Shown piece by piece: positions 1 to 7,621 of a stretch of DNA of 58,468 bases. A model generated the notes under the pieces. The model did not search any database. It was not told the DNA's origin and saw nothing but the letters and a program-made list of their open reading frames with translations. Source of the DNA: an uncultured Porphyromonadaceae bacterium (GTDB lineage Bacteria; Bacteroidota; Bacteroidia; Bacteroidales; Muribaculaceae); contig UQKE01000010.1 of assembly GCA_900541555.1 (NCBI GenBank), positions 1 to 58,468 on the forward strand, written 5' to 3'. The position numbers and the translations under genes were made by a program. Position 1 is the stretch's first letter; every line of letters begins with the position of its first letter.

Positions 1-51
1 CCCCTCCGCCTGCGGCACCTCCCCTATCCGCGCTATCGCGCGGCAGAGGAG
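1..51. repeat. Dispersed hairpin repeat, copy 1
   Basis: A GC-rich segment with a strong inverted repeat: CCTCC pairs with GGAGG around an inner CCGCGC/GCGCGG stem. A second copy lies at 56786-56841, sharing the opening CCCCTCCG, the 19-base core CACCTCCCCTATCCGCGCT and the closing CGGCAGAGGAG. Two copies far apart in non-coding DNA point to a dispersed intergenic repeat family. Its function is unknown. This copy may begin before the window edge. Confidence 0.55.
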
Positions 52-117
52 GACAAATTCCACTAAAAATCTGCTGGCCGTTTTTCGCCCCTTGCCTATA
101 CGCATATTTAAATAAAA

Positions 118-150
118 GCGCATCCGGGCGCAAAAAGCGTCCGGATGCGC
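118..150 (-). terminator. Rho-independent terminator after tRNA-Arg
   Basis: A 10-bp perfect stem (GCGCATCCGG/CCGGATGCGC) encloses a further short GCGC/GCGT pairing. On the minus strand it is followed by TTTTATTTAAA. It lies 5 nt beyond the 3' end of the minus-strand tRNA. Confidence 0.8.
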
Positions 151-155
151 CATCG

Positions 156-227
156 TACCTCCGCCGAGAATCGAACTCGGATCAAAAGTTTAGGAAACTT
201 CTATTCTATCCGTTGAACTACAGAGGC
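156..227 (-). tRNA. tRNA-Arg (anticodon CCU)
   Basis: Read on the minus strand, the 72 nt fold into a full cloverleaf. The 7-bp acceptor is GCCTCTG with CGGAGGT and discriminator A. The D stem is GTTC/GAAT. The anticodon stem is GAAGT/ACTTT around loop TTCCTAA, giving anticodon CCT. The T arm is CCGAG-TTCGATT-CTCGG. CCA is not encoded. Confidence 0.95.
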
Positions 228-268
228 ATCTGCCTGCAAGCACGCTTGCTTCGCTTGCAACGGCGGTG

Positions 269-276
269 CAAAGATA
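269..276 (-). promoter_or_regulatory. -7 element of tRNA-Arg promoter
   Basis: Minus-strand TATCTTTG matches the Bacteroidota -7 consensus TAnnTTTG about 42 nt upstream of the mature tRNA 5' end. I see no good -33 box at the usual distance. Confidence 0.5.
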
Positions 277-339
277 ACGCTTGCTGCGGAAAAAGGAAAC
301 GGATACAACCGTCTTTCTTCCGATTTCATCAAAAATGCA

Positions 340-372
340 TTTGGAAAAACCGGAATTTATCTCGTAAATTTG
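340..372 (+). promoter_or_regulatory. Promoter of the DUF3822-rsmD operon
   Basis: TTTG (340-343), a 21-nt spacer, then TAAATTTG (365-372) fit the Bacteroidota -33/-7 promoter. Transcription would start near 379. This rules out an upstream in-frame TTG codon at 370, inside the -7 box, and supports the ATG at 394. Confidence 0.7.
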
Positions 373-393
373 CAAAAACAACCTCATCGGAGC

Positions 394-1224
394 ATGAACG
401 ACGCGACAACACCGCAATTGGAAATACGCCATCCCGAAGTATGGGAATTAGCCGCACGGATTCGTCGCGACTGCATAAAATATGCGATACATAGCCGAAT
501 GGAGGACAACTCGCTGTCATTTGGCACAATCCATTTCGACAAATCTCAGGACAACCGTCTCGACGAATTGGAAGCAGCCGTCTACGACAACTCCTTTTTC
601 TTGACGCCTTTCGGCCGCCGCACTTTTTTAGTCGACAGCGACCGTTTCGCCCTCATCCCCGACGAGTTTTCCGCAAACAATCCGGAAGAATGCCGCCGAT
701 ACTACGACTTTCTTTACCCCAACGACGACCGCCATGTGCAAATCGACGAAATAAAAGAAGCCGGCTTATCGATTGTTTACGGAATCGACCCCGCTTTGGA
801 CTCGTTTTTGCGCCGCACGTTCGACAATCCGACGACCGCCCACAGCCTCACGCCCTTGTTGCGCTTTTTCAAAACGCGGCATGTGCGCAGCGACGGCAAT
901 GTCATGTTTGCACATTTTTCCGAAAATTCCGTCGGCATAACAGCCTTCCGCAATTTAAAACCGGCATTTGCCAACATTTTCAATTTCGACAACGCCGACG
1001 ACGCGTTCTATTATGTGATGGCTGCTTGGCAACAAAGCGGCATGCACCCGACGGATTCGTTGCGCATTGTCGGCGACAAAGATTTGAAATCGGAACTATT
1101 GCCCCGACTGCGCGAACATTTAAAAAACGTGGCACAACTCATCTTCCCCGCCGAATTGTTGCGAATGGGGAAAGATGCCATGCAAGCGCCTTTCGATTTA
1201 GTAATTTTGCCGCTATGCGAATAA
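394..1224 (+). CDS. DUF3822 family protein
   Basis: A 276-residue cytoplasmic protein with no signal peptide or membrane segment. Its length, its content and its position directly before rsmD match the DUF3822 family of Bacteroidota. Members are thought to adopt an actin-like (FtsA/PilM-type) fold, but their function is not established. The ATG at 394 was chosen because the longer frame would begin inside the promoter -7 box. Its stop overlaps the rsmD start by 10 bases, so the two genes are co-transcribed and probably translationally coupled. The family assignment is by recognition, not by a search. Confidence 0.8.
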   Translation: MNDATTPQLEIRHPEVWELAARIRRDCIKYAIHSRMEDNSLSFGTIHFDKSQDNRLDELEAAVYDNSFFLTPFGRRTFLVDSDRFALIPDEFSANNPEECRRYYDFLYPNDDRHVQIDEIKEAGLSIVYGIDPALDSFLRRTFDNPTTAHSLTPLLRFFKTRHVRSDGNVMFAHFSENSVGITAFRNLKPAFANIFNFDNADDAFYYVMAAWQQSGMHPTDSLRIVGDKDLKSELLPRLREHLKNVAQLIFPAELLRMGKDAMQAPFDLVILPLCE

Positions 1225-1766
1225 TCAGAGGAAAATACGGACGACGGAGATTTGATGTACCTAAAAACATCACAGCACGCCCTACTACCGATTTCGCCCG
1301 CGAAAACCTGTTCAACGTGCTCGAAAACCTTGTTGATTTCGAGGAGCTGACAGCACTCGATTTGTTTGCCGGCACGGGAGCCATGAGTTTCGAATTGCTT
1401 TCCCGCGGATGCAAGGCTGTCACGGCCGTGGAAAAAAGCAACGTGCAATGCCAATTCATAAAAAAAGTGGCGCAAGAACTCAACGAGAAAAACCTGACGC
1501 TCGTGCGTGGCGACGTGTTCCGCTTCATTGCCTCGGCCGGCAGCCCGTTTGACATCGTCTTTGCCGACCCGCCTTATGCCTTGCCGCGCTTTGCCGAAAT
1601 TCCGGAGTTGGTGCTCCAATCCGGCCTGTTGCAAGAAGGCTCTGTGTTCGTCATCGAGCATTCGCGCGACCACGACTTCTCCCAATTGCCCCATTTCGCA
1701 GACCATCGGACCTATGGAAGTGTCAATTTTTCCATATTTATAATACACAACACGCCGCATATTTAA
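1215..1766 (+). CDS. rsmD: 16S rRNA (guanine(966)-N2)-methyltransferase RsmD
   Basis: A 183-residue class I SAM-dependent methyltransferase. RsmD methylates N2 of G966 in 16S rRNA during small-subunit assembly. The start MRIIRGKYGRRRF is typical of the family. The SAM-binding motif DLFAGTGAMSFELLSRG lies at residues 49-65 and the catalytic DPPY at 118-121. The length equals that of normal RsmD. The ATG at 1215 sits inside the end of the DUF3822 gene; in-frame sequence upstream is only read-through of that gene in another frame. Confidence 0.93.
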   Translation: MRIIRGKYGRRRFDVPKNITARPTTDFARENLFNVLENLVDFEELTALDLFAGTGAMSFELLSRGCKAVTAVEKSNVQCQFIKKVAQELNEKNLTLVRGDVFRFIASAGSPFDIVFADPPYALPRFAEIPELVLQSGLLQEGSVFVIEHSRDHDFSQLPHFADHRTYGSVNFSIFIIHNTPHI

Positions 1767-1799
1767 GATGTTTTCTATGCCGCAAATGCGTTTCAGGCA

Positions 1800-1830
1800 T
1801 TTGCAAATTAAACAGTTTACACTATCTTTG
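1800..1830 (+). promoter_or_regulatory. Promoter of the C10 peptidase gene
   Basis: TTTG (1800-1803), 19 nt, then TATCTTTG (1823-1830) match the Bacteroidota -33/-7 consensus. The leader that follows holds two tandem copies of TTTGACCGCT plus a T-run (1827-1846 and 1847-1866), the first overlapping the -7 box. Confidence 0.75.
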
Positions 1831-1871
1831 ACCGCTGTTTTTTTTATTTGACCGCTATTTTTTAATCAATT

Positions 1872-3983
1872 ATGAACAAAATAGGATTTTTATTGGCCAT
1901 CGGCGCAATGGCAGCCACAGCCTCCGCCGAGCAAATAAGCGAGTCGCAAGCGATGGCTGTCGCGACAAAATACATGCAATTAGGGCAACCAAACCGGCAA
2001 TTGGTACCGGCTCCGCGAACCGCCACAGCGAGCAGCGCAGCTCCCTACTATGTGTTCAACTCCTCCGACGGAAAAGGATTCATCATCGTTTCGGGCGACG
2101 ACGAGCTGACGGAAATCGTGGGCTATTCGGCCGACGGCTTCTTCGATTCTGCGAATATTCCCGCCAATGCGCAAGCATGGCTGAACAAATACGCCGACTA
2201 TGTGGCTCGCGTGCAATCGGGCGATGCAGTGGCACGCAAAGTGCAGGTGTCGACCCTTGCGGAAACAATTGTAGAGCCGTTGGTGACTACGCGATGGAAC
2301 CAAGACGCCCCCTACAACAACATGTGCCCCATTGACAAGAACTACAACCGCCGGAGCGTCACCGGATGCGGAGCGACGGCGATGGCCCAAGTGATGAAAT
2401 ATTGGGAATGGCCCGTGCAAGGCCAAGGCGAACACCAAAACGCAAACGACCCGTCGTTGGAAGTTGATTTCAGCGAATCAGTCTACGATTGGGACAACAT
2501 GCTCGATACCTACAATTCCCTCTCGTCGCAAACGGCACAAGACGCTGTGGCAAAATTGATGTACGACTGCGGCGTGTCGATCGACATGAGCTACTCCTAC
2601 GAAGCGAGCGGCGCCTACGATTCCGACATTGCCATCGCGTTGGGCACCTATTTCGGCTATAAAGCGCAAACCTACCTTCGCGATGCTTACACCGTGAACG
2701 CTTTTCGCGAGCTAATCAAATCCGAGCTCGACAATGCCCGTCCCGTTCTCTTTGGGGGACAAGGCACTGTCGGCGGACATGAATATGTGGTCGACGGCTA
2801 CGACAGCAACGACTTCCTTCACATCAATTGGGGTTGGGGCGGCGCTTCCGACGGCTTCTACGATATGGAATTGATGAATCCGCCCAGCCTCGGAATTGGC
2901 GGAGGTGCCGGAGGATTTACCGAAGACCAATCGATCGTGACCGTGCAAAAAGACGAGACCATGCGCGGCTCGACAGGCCAAAAATCCTTCAATATCTACA
3001 CGATGGGCGAATATGGTGTAAATCCGCAAGTGGATGCAGCAAAAAAGGGCGACCGCATCAGAATCGACGTGAACAATCTATGGAACATCACCGCCCACGA
3101 TTTCATAGGAAGCGTGTCAGTGGCCGTCTATGATGCAGATTTCAACCGCGTGGCAATTGCCGAAGGATACTCGAACCTTCCACTGCAAGGATGGAACATC
3201 ATCCCAGAATTGTCATTCTATTTGCAAGACGAGCTTGAAGCGCTCGCCGACGGAGAATATACCGTATGGGCAGTGACGAAAGAGGATGTCGGCGACGGAT
3301 ACGACTACGATTGGATTCGCGTGGCCATGCCGGAATTCACGATCATGACCATTTCGGGCGACGATATCATCTTCGGCGCGACAGCCGATGTCGTCGATGT
3401 AGCGCTGACCGATGCCGTTTTCGTGGAAGAAGGTATCAAAGAGCCGGGCGACAGAGTGTCGTTCTACGTGCCGTTGCGAAACAATGCCACCACGCCGGTA
3501 TCGGGAGTATTGGAATGCGAATTGCAAAATGCGACAACCGGCAACGCGCTCAAACGTCAATCTGTTGCAGTGTCCTTGTCAGAAAACGGAGAAAGGGTGT
3601 TTGAAGTACCGGTAACGTTGTCGTCTTCTGCTTTCAAAGAAGGCATGACATATCGCTTTGTCGCGATAAGCTTCACAGTCGACGAGACAATCTGCAATTT
3701 CGATTCGGATTTGGCTTCTGTCGACTTTTTCGTAGGCGATCCTGCGGGTGTCGGCTCAATGGAAACATCAGAAATTACCGCCTATCCGAATCCGACTTCC
3801 GGAATCGTGCACATTGGCGGCGCTGCGATGGCCGACGTGGAAGTATATAGCGCCGACGGCCGGTTGGTTGGCGACTACAAACAAGTCGACAGCGTCGATT
3901 TGACAAACAATCCTCGCGGCATTTACGTGCTAAAAGTGACGACCGGCGACGCTTCGACCATGCTTCGCGTCGTGAAGAAATAA
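1872..3983 (+). CDS. Secreted C10 (streptopain-type) cysteine protease with T9SS sorting domain
   Basis: 703 residues. A signal peptide (about 1-19) is followed by a propeptide of the type found in C10 proteases (20-130). The peptidase domain has its catalytic Cys at 166 in VTGCGATAMAQVMKYW and His at 303 in GGHEYVVDGY, with HINWGWGG shortly after. A long beta-rich region follows. Residues from about 635 form a type A T9SS C-terminal domain (YPNPTSGIVHI, near-terminal GIYVLKV, basic end VVKK). Streptopain-like enzymes of Bacteroidales are secreted proteases, sometimes virulence factors. I infer export by Sec, then T9SS, using parts encoded in this window (porW, porE, under porX control). Confidence 0.9.
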   Translation: MNKIGFLLAIGAMAATASAEQISESQAMAVATKYMQLGQPNRQLVPAPRTATASSAAPYYVFNSSDGKGFIIVSGDDELTEIVGYSADGFFDSANIPANAQAWLNKYADYVARVQSGDAVARKVQVSTLAETIVEPLVTTRWNQDAPYNNMCPIDKNYNRRSVTGCGATAMAQVMKYWEWPVQGQGEHQNANDPSLEVDFSESVYDWDNMLDTYNSLSSQTAQDAVAKLMYDCGVSIDMSYSYEASGAYDSDIAIALGTYFGYKAQTYLRDAYTVNAFRELIKSELDNARPVLFGGQGTVGGHEYVVDGYDSNDFLHINWGWGGASDGFYDMELMNPPSLGIGGGAGGFTEDQSIVTVQKDETMRGSTGQKSFNIYTMGEYGVNPQVDAAKKGDRIRIDVNNLWNITAHDFIGSVSVAVYDADFNRVAIAEGYSNLPLQGWNIIPELSFYLQDELEALADGEYTVWAVTKEDVGDGYDYDWIRVAMPEFTIMTISGDDIIFGATADVVDVALTDAVFVEEGIKEPGDRVSFYVPLRNNATTPVSGVLECELQNATTGNALKRQSVAVSLSENGERVFEVPVTLSSSAFKEGMTYRFVAISFTVDETICNFDSDLASVDFFVGDPAGVGSMETSEITAYPNPTSGIVHIGGAAMADVEVYSADGRLVGDYKQVDSVDLTNNPRGIYVLKVTTGDASTMLRVVKK

Positions 3984-4004
3984 CACACATCTCAAACATC
4001 AGAT

Positions 4005-4040
4005 AAAAATCCCTGCCGGAAGTTGCGGCAGGGATTTTTT
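4005..4040 (+). terminator. Terminator of the C10 peptidase gene
   Basis: A strong stem AATCCCTGCCG/CGGCAGGGATT with a 7-nt loop and a 6-T run, 22 nt after the stop codon. Confidence 0.9.
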
Positions 4041-4400
4041 CGCTTCCGCTCATTCCGACATCTTCGGGAATTATATATATATCGCTTTGCAATCAGCGAA
4101 TCCATCTATCGTGGAAACACGGCAATCGCTTGCCAAAGGTGGAAAAGCAAAAAAGCTGCAAGTCAGGCAAACACGCAATGTTCTCATCTGTTCAAGCGCA
4201 CAGCGCGTCAATAGGAAGAAGGGTTTTCCGACAGGAAAAAACAGAGGGATTCGGAAAGAATCAACATTGTCGCCTTGACAAATTCGCAGAAAGCCGCTTC
4301 GCGACTGATAGTCAGTCCGTTCGACTCGCCGGCGAGCCACTTTCCATATATCGCAGCCAGCGCGGCGACACAGGGACATTGCAACGTTTCGGCACTCGGG
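4041..4400. other. Gene-free intergenic stretch
   Basis: 360 bases between the C10 peptidase terminator and the tRNA-Leu terminator. Several short open frames occur on both strands, but none has a recognisable product, signal peptide or promoter, and the longest minus-strand frame runs through the tRNA. I see nothing supportable here beyond an AT repeat (TATATATATAT) near 4072. Confidence 0.5.
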
Positions 4401-4441
4401 AAAAATAAAAAAGCTGCCTCGCTTTGCGAAACAGCTTTTGG
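4401..4441 (-). terminator. Terminator of tRNA-Leu
   Basis: On the minus strand AAAAGCTG pairs with CAGCTTTT around an inner TTTCGC/GCGA pairing, followed by TTTTATTTTT. It begins 7 nt after the tRNA 3' end. Confidence 0.8.
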
Positions 4442-4447
4442 CCTTCG

Positions 4448-4529
4448 TGCGCATGAAGGGACTCGAACCCCCACGACTTACGTCATTAGATCCTAAGTCT
4501 AACGCGGCTACCAATTACGCCACATGCGC
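4448..4529 (-). tRNA. tRNA-Leu (anticodon UAG)
   Basis: 82 nt on the minus strand. The acceptor stem is GCGCATG/CATGCGC with discriminator A. The anticodon stem TTAGA/TCTAA carries loop CTTAGGA, so the anticodon is TAG. The long variable arm marks a class II tRNA, as expected for leucine. The T loop is TTCGAGT. CCA is not encoded. Confidence 0.95.
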
Positions 4530-4542
4530 AGAAATTCTGCCA

Positions 4543-4574
4543 CAAAGGTACGACTTTAAATCGGTTTCTCCAAA
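4543..4574 (-). promoter_or_regulatory. Promoter of tRNA-Leu
   Basis: On the minus strand TTTG (4571-4574), a 20-nt spacer and TACCTTTG (4543-4550) form a full -33/-7 promoter. Transcription would start only a few bases before the mature tRNA 5' end. Confidence 0.75.
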
Positions 4575-4610
4575 TTTGCACGGCTCGGCAACCCAACGAC
4601 ACCCCTGCTG

Positions 4611-5783
4611 TCATTCGCCAAGCGTGGCAAGAATCTTTTTAACCTCGTCTTCTCCGTCGGTATAATATCCACGGAAAAGCACAGTCCCATCGGGATCTAC
4701 GACAAAAACAAGCGGCACGCCCGACAAATAAAGGCGATTTTTTAGATAGGCGTTCTCCGGATTGTCCAAATAGGCTGTTGCCGCCCACGGTTGATCGACA
4801 AGCTCGCGAATCGTGTCGGCAAGCGGAGAATCCAGATAAGAGGTGTTCAGCAAATCTTCCTGCGTGATTCCAACTATTTCAAAGCCGCGATCGTGGTATT
4901 TGGCATACAATTCCTTAATGCGAGGATTAGCCCAAATTGTGCCCGGGCACAGCCCCCAATGGTAAATCATCAAATAATGCCCCCGATAGTCCGACAATTT
5001 CCGCGTCATGCCGTTTTTGTCGACAAATGCCAAGTCGTCCAACATGCCGCCCACCGCAATCGAACGCATCGTGGAGAGATGCCGCTCAAACAATTTTCCG
5101 AAATAGGAATTGCGTATTTCAGGCGCAAAGGCATCCAACCGCCGTTGCTGCTCGTCGATGCCGCAACCGTCGATATAACTGGCATAAATCGCCGCGCCGT
5201 ATAAATTGTCGTTGGAACGCATCAACGAATCGCGCAGCTGGCGCAAACGCGGATGCGAATTCGTTTGATTGTAAAGCGCGGAATATTTTTGCAGGCTGTC
5301 TTCGTTTTCCTCGGTTCGGCATTTTGCAATTTGCCTGTATATGTCGATTAATTTTTCATGAAAAATACTTTCCTCTTTGACATAAGCATTCACCAATGGA
5401 TCGTCGTAGATGCTTCCCGACTTGGCTGCCGCGCCCAAATAAGCCACCGTCCCTTCGATTTCCACCGAATCGCCCGGGACAGCGAGCAAATCCGCGCCAC
5501 GAAAGCATGTCGACATCGGCTTTCCGTTGGCATCGTGCACCCACACGATCATGTTTGCCGGATGCGGCAATTGCGTGTCGACCGCCAAACGTCCTGCCTC
5601 CGTCACCGGAAACGTATCGACACGAATCGGGTCAAAATAAATATACTCGTAGGATCCGCAAAACACCGTATCGCCCTTCTGCAAATCATGCAAACGGCAA
5701 TCCAAGTGGAAATTTGCCCCCGACACAGATGCTGCCGACAACAAAGTCGCCACAAAAGAAAGAATCGCACGCATAGTTTTCAT
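4611..5783 (-). CDS. Secreted thioredoxin-fold (TlpA/AhpC-like) protein with a single-cysteine site
   Basis: 390 residues from the ATG at 5783, which gives a clean signal peptide (MKTMRAILSFVATLLSAASVSG). The N-terminal half (to about 245) is the DUF4369-like or helical region common in Bacteroidales TlpA relatives. The C-terminal domain has the thioredoxin fold, with LSDYRGHYLMIYHW and a late GVPLVFVVDPDGTVLFRGY including the cis-proline region. In place of CxxC it has LCPGT with one Cys (about residue 279), so classic disulfide exchange is unlikely. A peroxiredoxin-like or non-catalytic role is possible. It may be co-transcribed with the two genes upstream on the minus strand. Confidence 0.75.
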   Translation of the reverse strand: MKTMRAILSFVATLLSAASVSGANFHLDCRLHDLQKGDTVFCGSYEYIYFDPIRVDTFPVTEAGRLAVDTQLPHPANMIVWVHDANGKPMSTCFRGADLLAVPGDSVEIEGTVAYLGAAAKSGSIYDDPLVNAYVKEESIFHEKLIDIYRQIAKCRTEENEDSLQKYSALYNQTNSHPRLRQLRDSLMRSNDNLYGAAIYASYIDGCGIDEQQRRLDAFAPEIRNSYFGKLFERHLSTMRSIAVGGMLDDLAFVDKNGMTRKLSDYRGHYLMIYHWGLCPGTIWANPRIKELYAKYHDRGFEIVGITQEDLLNTSYLDSPLADTIRELVDQPWAATAYLDNPENAYLKNRLYLSGVPLVFVVDPDGTVLFRGYYTDGEDEVKKILATLGE

Positions 5784-5866
5784 ATTTATGCACAAAATAA
5801 GCAAAAATCTGACAACGAAACAAGCATTGCGGAAACATCCACAACCTATGCACGCAAGCTTATTGC

Positions 5867-6367
5867 TTAATCTTCCGCTACAAAAAATGAAACAGTCGCA
5901 TTTCCACTGCCCACGGCAGCCGCCAATCCGGAAGGATCATCTATTCGCCCGAGTCGGGTATAAGAATACCCCGACGAAAACGTTTTATAAAACAAGACAA
6001 CACAAGCCGACCCATACAGCATCAAGTCGCCTGCATGAATCGTCGCCGGATTGTATGATTTTGTCGGCAATGCAACATTCAAATAGAAATACTTCTCATT
6101 TCCATTCAAATCTCGCATGTCGAGCGTCAACGGCAGCATGGCTGCAAAAGCGCGAGCGGCGGCATTGTCGTCCAATGTTGCCGTGAATGTCGTGCCATTT
6201 ACTTCAATTTTTATAGTTTCGTTCATAGTCGTAATGTCATTATTTTCTTCATTGTCGTCGGGAGAAATCTCCGTAGGATTTTCGTTCCCCTGCTGCGGCT
6301 CGTCCGTGCAAGAAAGGAAAACCGCCGTCACGATGACCAACAATATCGTTTTTACCAATCGTTCCAT
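5867..6367 (-). CDS. Cyclophilin-like-fold lipoprotein
   Basis: 166 residues from the ATG at 6367, chosen because it gives a lipoprotein signal (MERLVKTILLVIVTAVFLSC, lipid-bearing Cys about residue 20). An acidic Asn/Glu-rich linker follows. From about residue 48 a compact domain (IKIEVNGTTFTATLDDNAAA ... GDLMLYGSACVVLFYKTF ... YTRLGRIDDPSGLA) matches the bacterial cyclophilin-like family, best known as a small cytoplasmic domain often linked to flavodoxins. Here it is exported and membrane-anchored. Prolyl-isomerase activity is not established for this family. It lies 86 bp downstream of the DUF362 gene. Confidence 0.75.
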   Translation of the reverse strand: MERLVKTILLVIVTAVFLSCTDEPQQGNENPTEISPDDNEENNDITTMNETIKIEVNGTTFTATLDDNAAARAFAAMLPLTLDMRDLNGNEKYFYLNVALPTKSYNPATIHAGDLMLYGSACVVLFYKTFSSGYSYTRLGRIDDPSGLAAAVGSGNATVSFFVAED

Positions 6368-6453
6368 AAACAAACACTTACAAAAATCCACCCTACGAAA
6401 AGCAATTCGCCTTCCGCGCCTTGATTCATTTTCGCATGCTCAGTCAGTGCCGG

Positions 6454-7521
6454 TTATTCTTGCACAAACGGTTTAAGCCCTTTCACCGCTTCGGCCGGCG
6501 TAATGCGCTTTCCTCCGTTGTCCAAATCGATAAGGATATAACGGTCGTTGCCCATGCCAAGCTCTTTCATATACGACAATTGCCGCAACCCGTGGCGTGT
6601 TTCGATACGCTCCACAAGGTCATGATGCTCGGCTTCTGTCATGGCATACACCAAATCCACACAGGCTTGGTCGAGAGCAAGAATGTCGGTCGACGACAAG
6701 ATGCCCACGTTGGGCGTAACCACCGGTTCGGCATTCACCCCCTCGCAATCGCAAGAAACCGACATGTTGCGCATCACGTTGACATACGTGATATGTTGGC
6801 CAAAATGGTCGACAACGGCCTTTGTCGATTCCGTCATTCGCTCCATGAATTCCTCCTTGGCGATATCCCATTGGTTGTCCTGTCCGGGCGTGGTATGAAT
6901 CCATGCCTTGCCGATCCTGCCGTCGGCACAGCCGATGCCGATATTCTTATTGCTGCCTCCGAAACCGCCTTGCGTATGTCCTTTGAAATGTGTCAACACG
7001 ACAAGCGAATTGTAATTGGGAAGATGGCTCCCGACGGCCATTTTCTTAAACCATTTGCCGCCTACGACGGGAAGCGTCAAAGTGTCTTCTTCATCCATGA
7101 TGTCCACCGGACAGAAAGTCCATCCGTTCACCTTCAACGTCTGCCGGTGTTGCTCCGTCGTATAGCGATCGCCAACATAATATGTGTTTGTTTCCACAAT
7201 GCTGGCATCGGGCAAATCCTTGCGGATAAGCGCTTCCACCCATTTGTGAGGAATGATGTTCGGCCCGTTTTGCTCTCCCGTGTGCAATTTCACTCCGACA
7301 CGGCCTTCGATATTGGCGCTCACTTGCTCGTAAGCCCTTATCAAGCCTTCGGCGCTGAGATTGCGCGTAAAATAGACAATCGATTCGTTGCCGGTGCGCT
7401 CTTCGTAAGGCACATACTTATTTCCGTCTTTTCCGGGCATGGGTTCCGTCGTTTGCGATGTTGTTGCCGCTTGTCCCATGCCAACCAAACCTGCAAGCAT
7501 CATGATAATTTTGCCTTTCAT
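6454..7521 (-). CDS. Exported DUF362 domain protein
   Basis: 355 residues with an apparent signal peptide (MKGKIIMMLAGLVGMGQA). The body (VGVKLHTGEQ, LTHFKGHTQGGFGGSNKNIGIGCADG, PNVGILSSTDILALDQACVDLVY) matches DUF362, a family related to proteins with ferredoxin-like parts. No CxxCxxC iron-sulfur cluster motif is present in this copy, so it is the ferredoxin-free form. The biochemical role is unknown. TACTTTTG on the minus strand (7534-7541) is a good -7 element 13 nt upstream of the start. Confidence 0.75.
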   Translation of the reverse strand: MKGKIIMMLAGLVGMGQAATTSQTTEPMPGKDGNKYVPYEERTGNESIVYFTRNLSAEGLIRAYEQVSANIEGRVGVKLHTGEQNGPNIIPHKWVEALIRKDLPDASIVETNTYYVGDRYTTEQHRQTLKVNGWTFCPVDIMDEEDTLTLPVVGGKWFKKMAVGSHLPNYNSLVVLTHFKGHTQGGFGGSNKNIGIGCADGRIGKAWIHTTPGQDNQWDIAKEEFMERMTESTKAVVDHFGQHITYVNVMRNMSVSCDCEGVNAEPVVTPNVGILSSTDILALDQACVDLVYAMTEAEHHDLVERIETRHGLRQLSYMKELGMGNDRYILIDLDNGGKRITPAEAVKGLKPFVQE

Positions 7522-7533
7522 CTTTTTTTATTA

Positions 7534-7541
7534 CAAAAGTA
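7534..7541 (-). promoter_or_regulatory. -7 element upstream of the DUF362 gene
   Basis: Minus-strand TACTTTTG matches TAnnTTTG. It lies 12 nt before the start codon, so the mRNA leader would be very short. No clear -33 box is visible. Confidence 0.45.
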
Positions 7542-7621
7542 AGCATTAATGCAAACACATGAAATACCAATTTTATGGTTATTATTACCCAAATTACGTT
7601 TTTTCGCGCTATCGAAAGTTG

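Noticed and set aside
690..1214. A longer rsmD protein starting at 690
   Set aside because: That extension overlaps the DUF3822 gene in another frame, and the canonical RsmD N terminus begins at 1215.
4071..4514. A 147-codon minus-strand open frame in the gap near tRNA-Leu
   Set aside because: It starts within the tRNA gene and crosses its terminator; no recognisable protein features.
6421..7542. A 373-codon plus-strand open frame opposite the DUF362 gene
   Set aside because: Antisense to a recognised family member with a signal peptide; no supporting motif.
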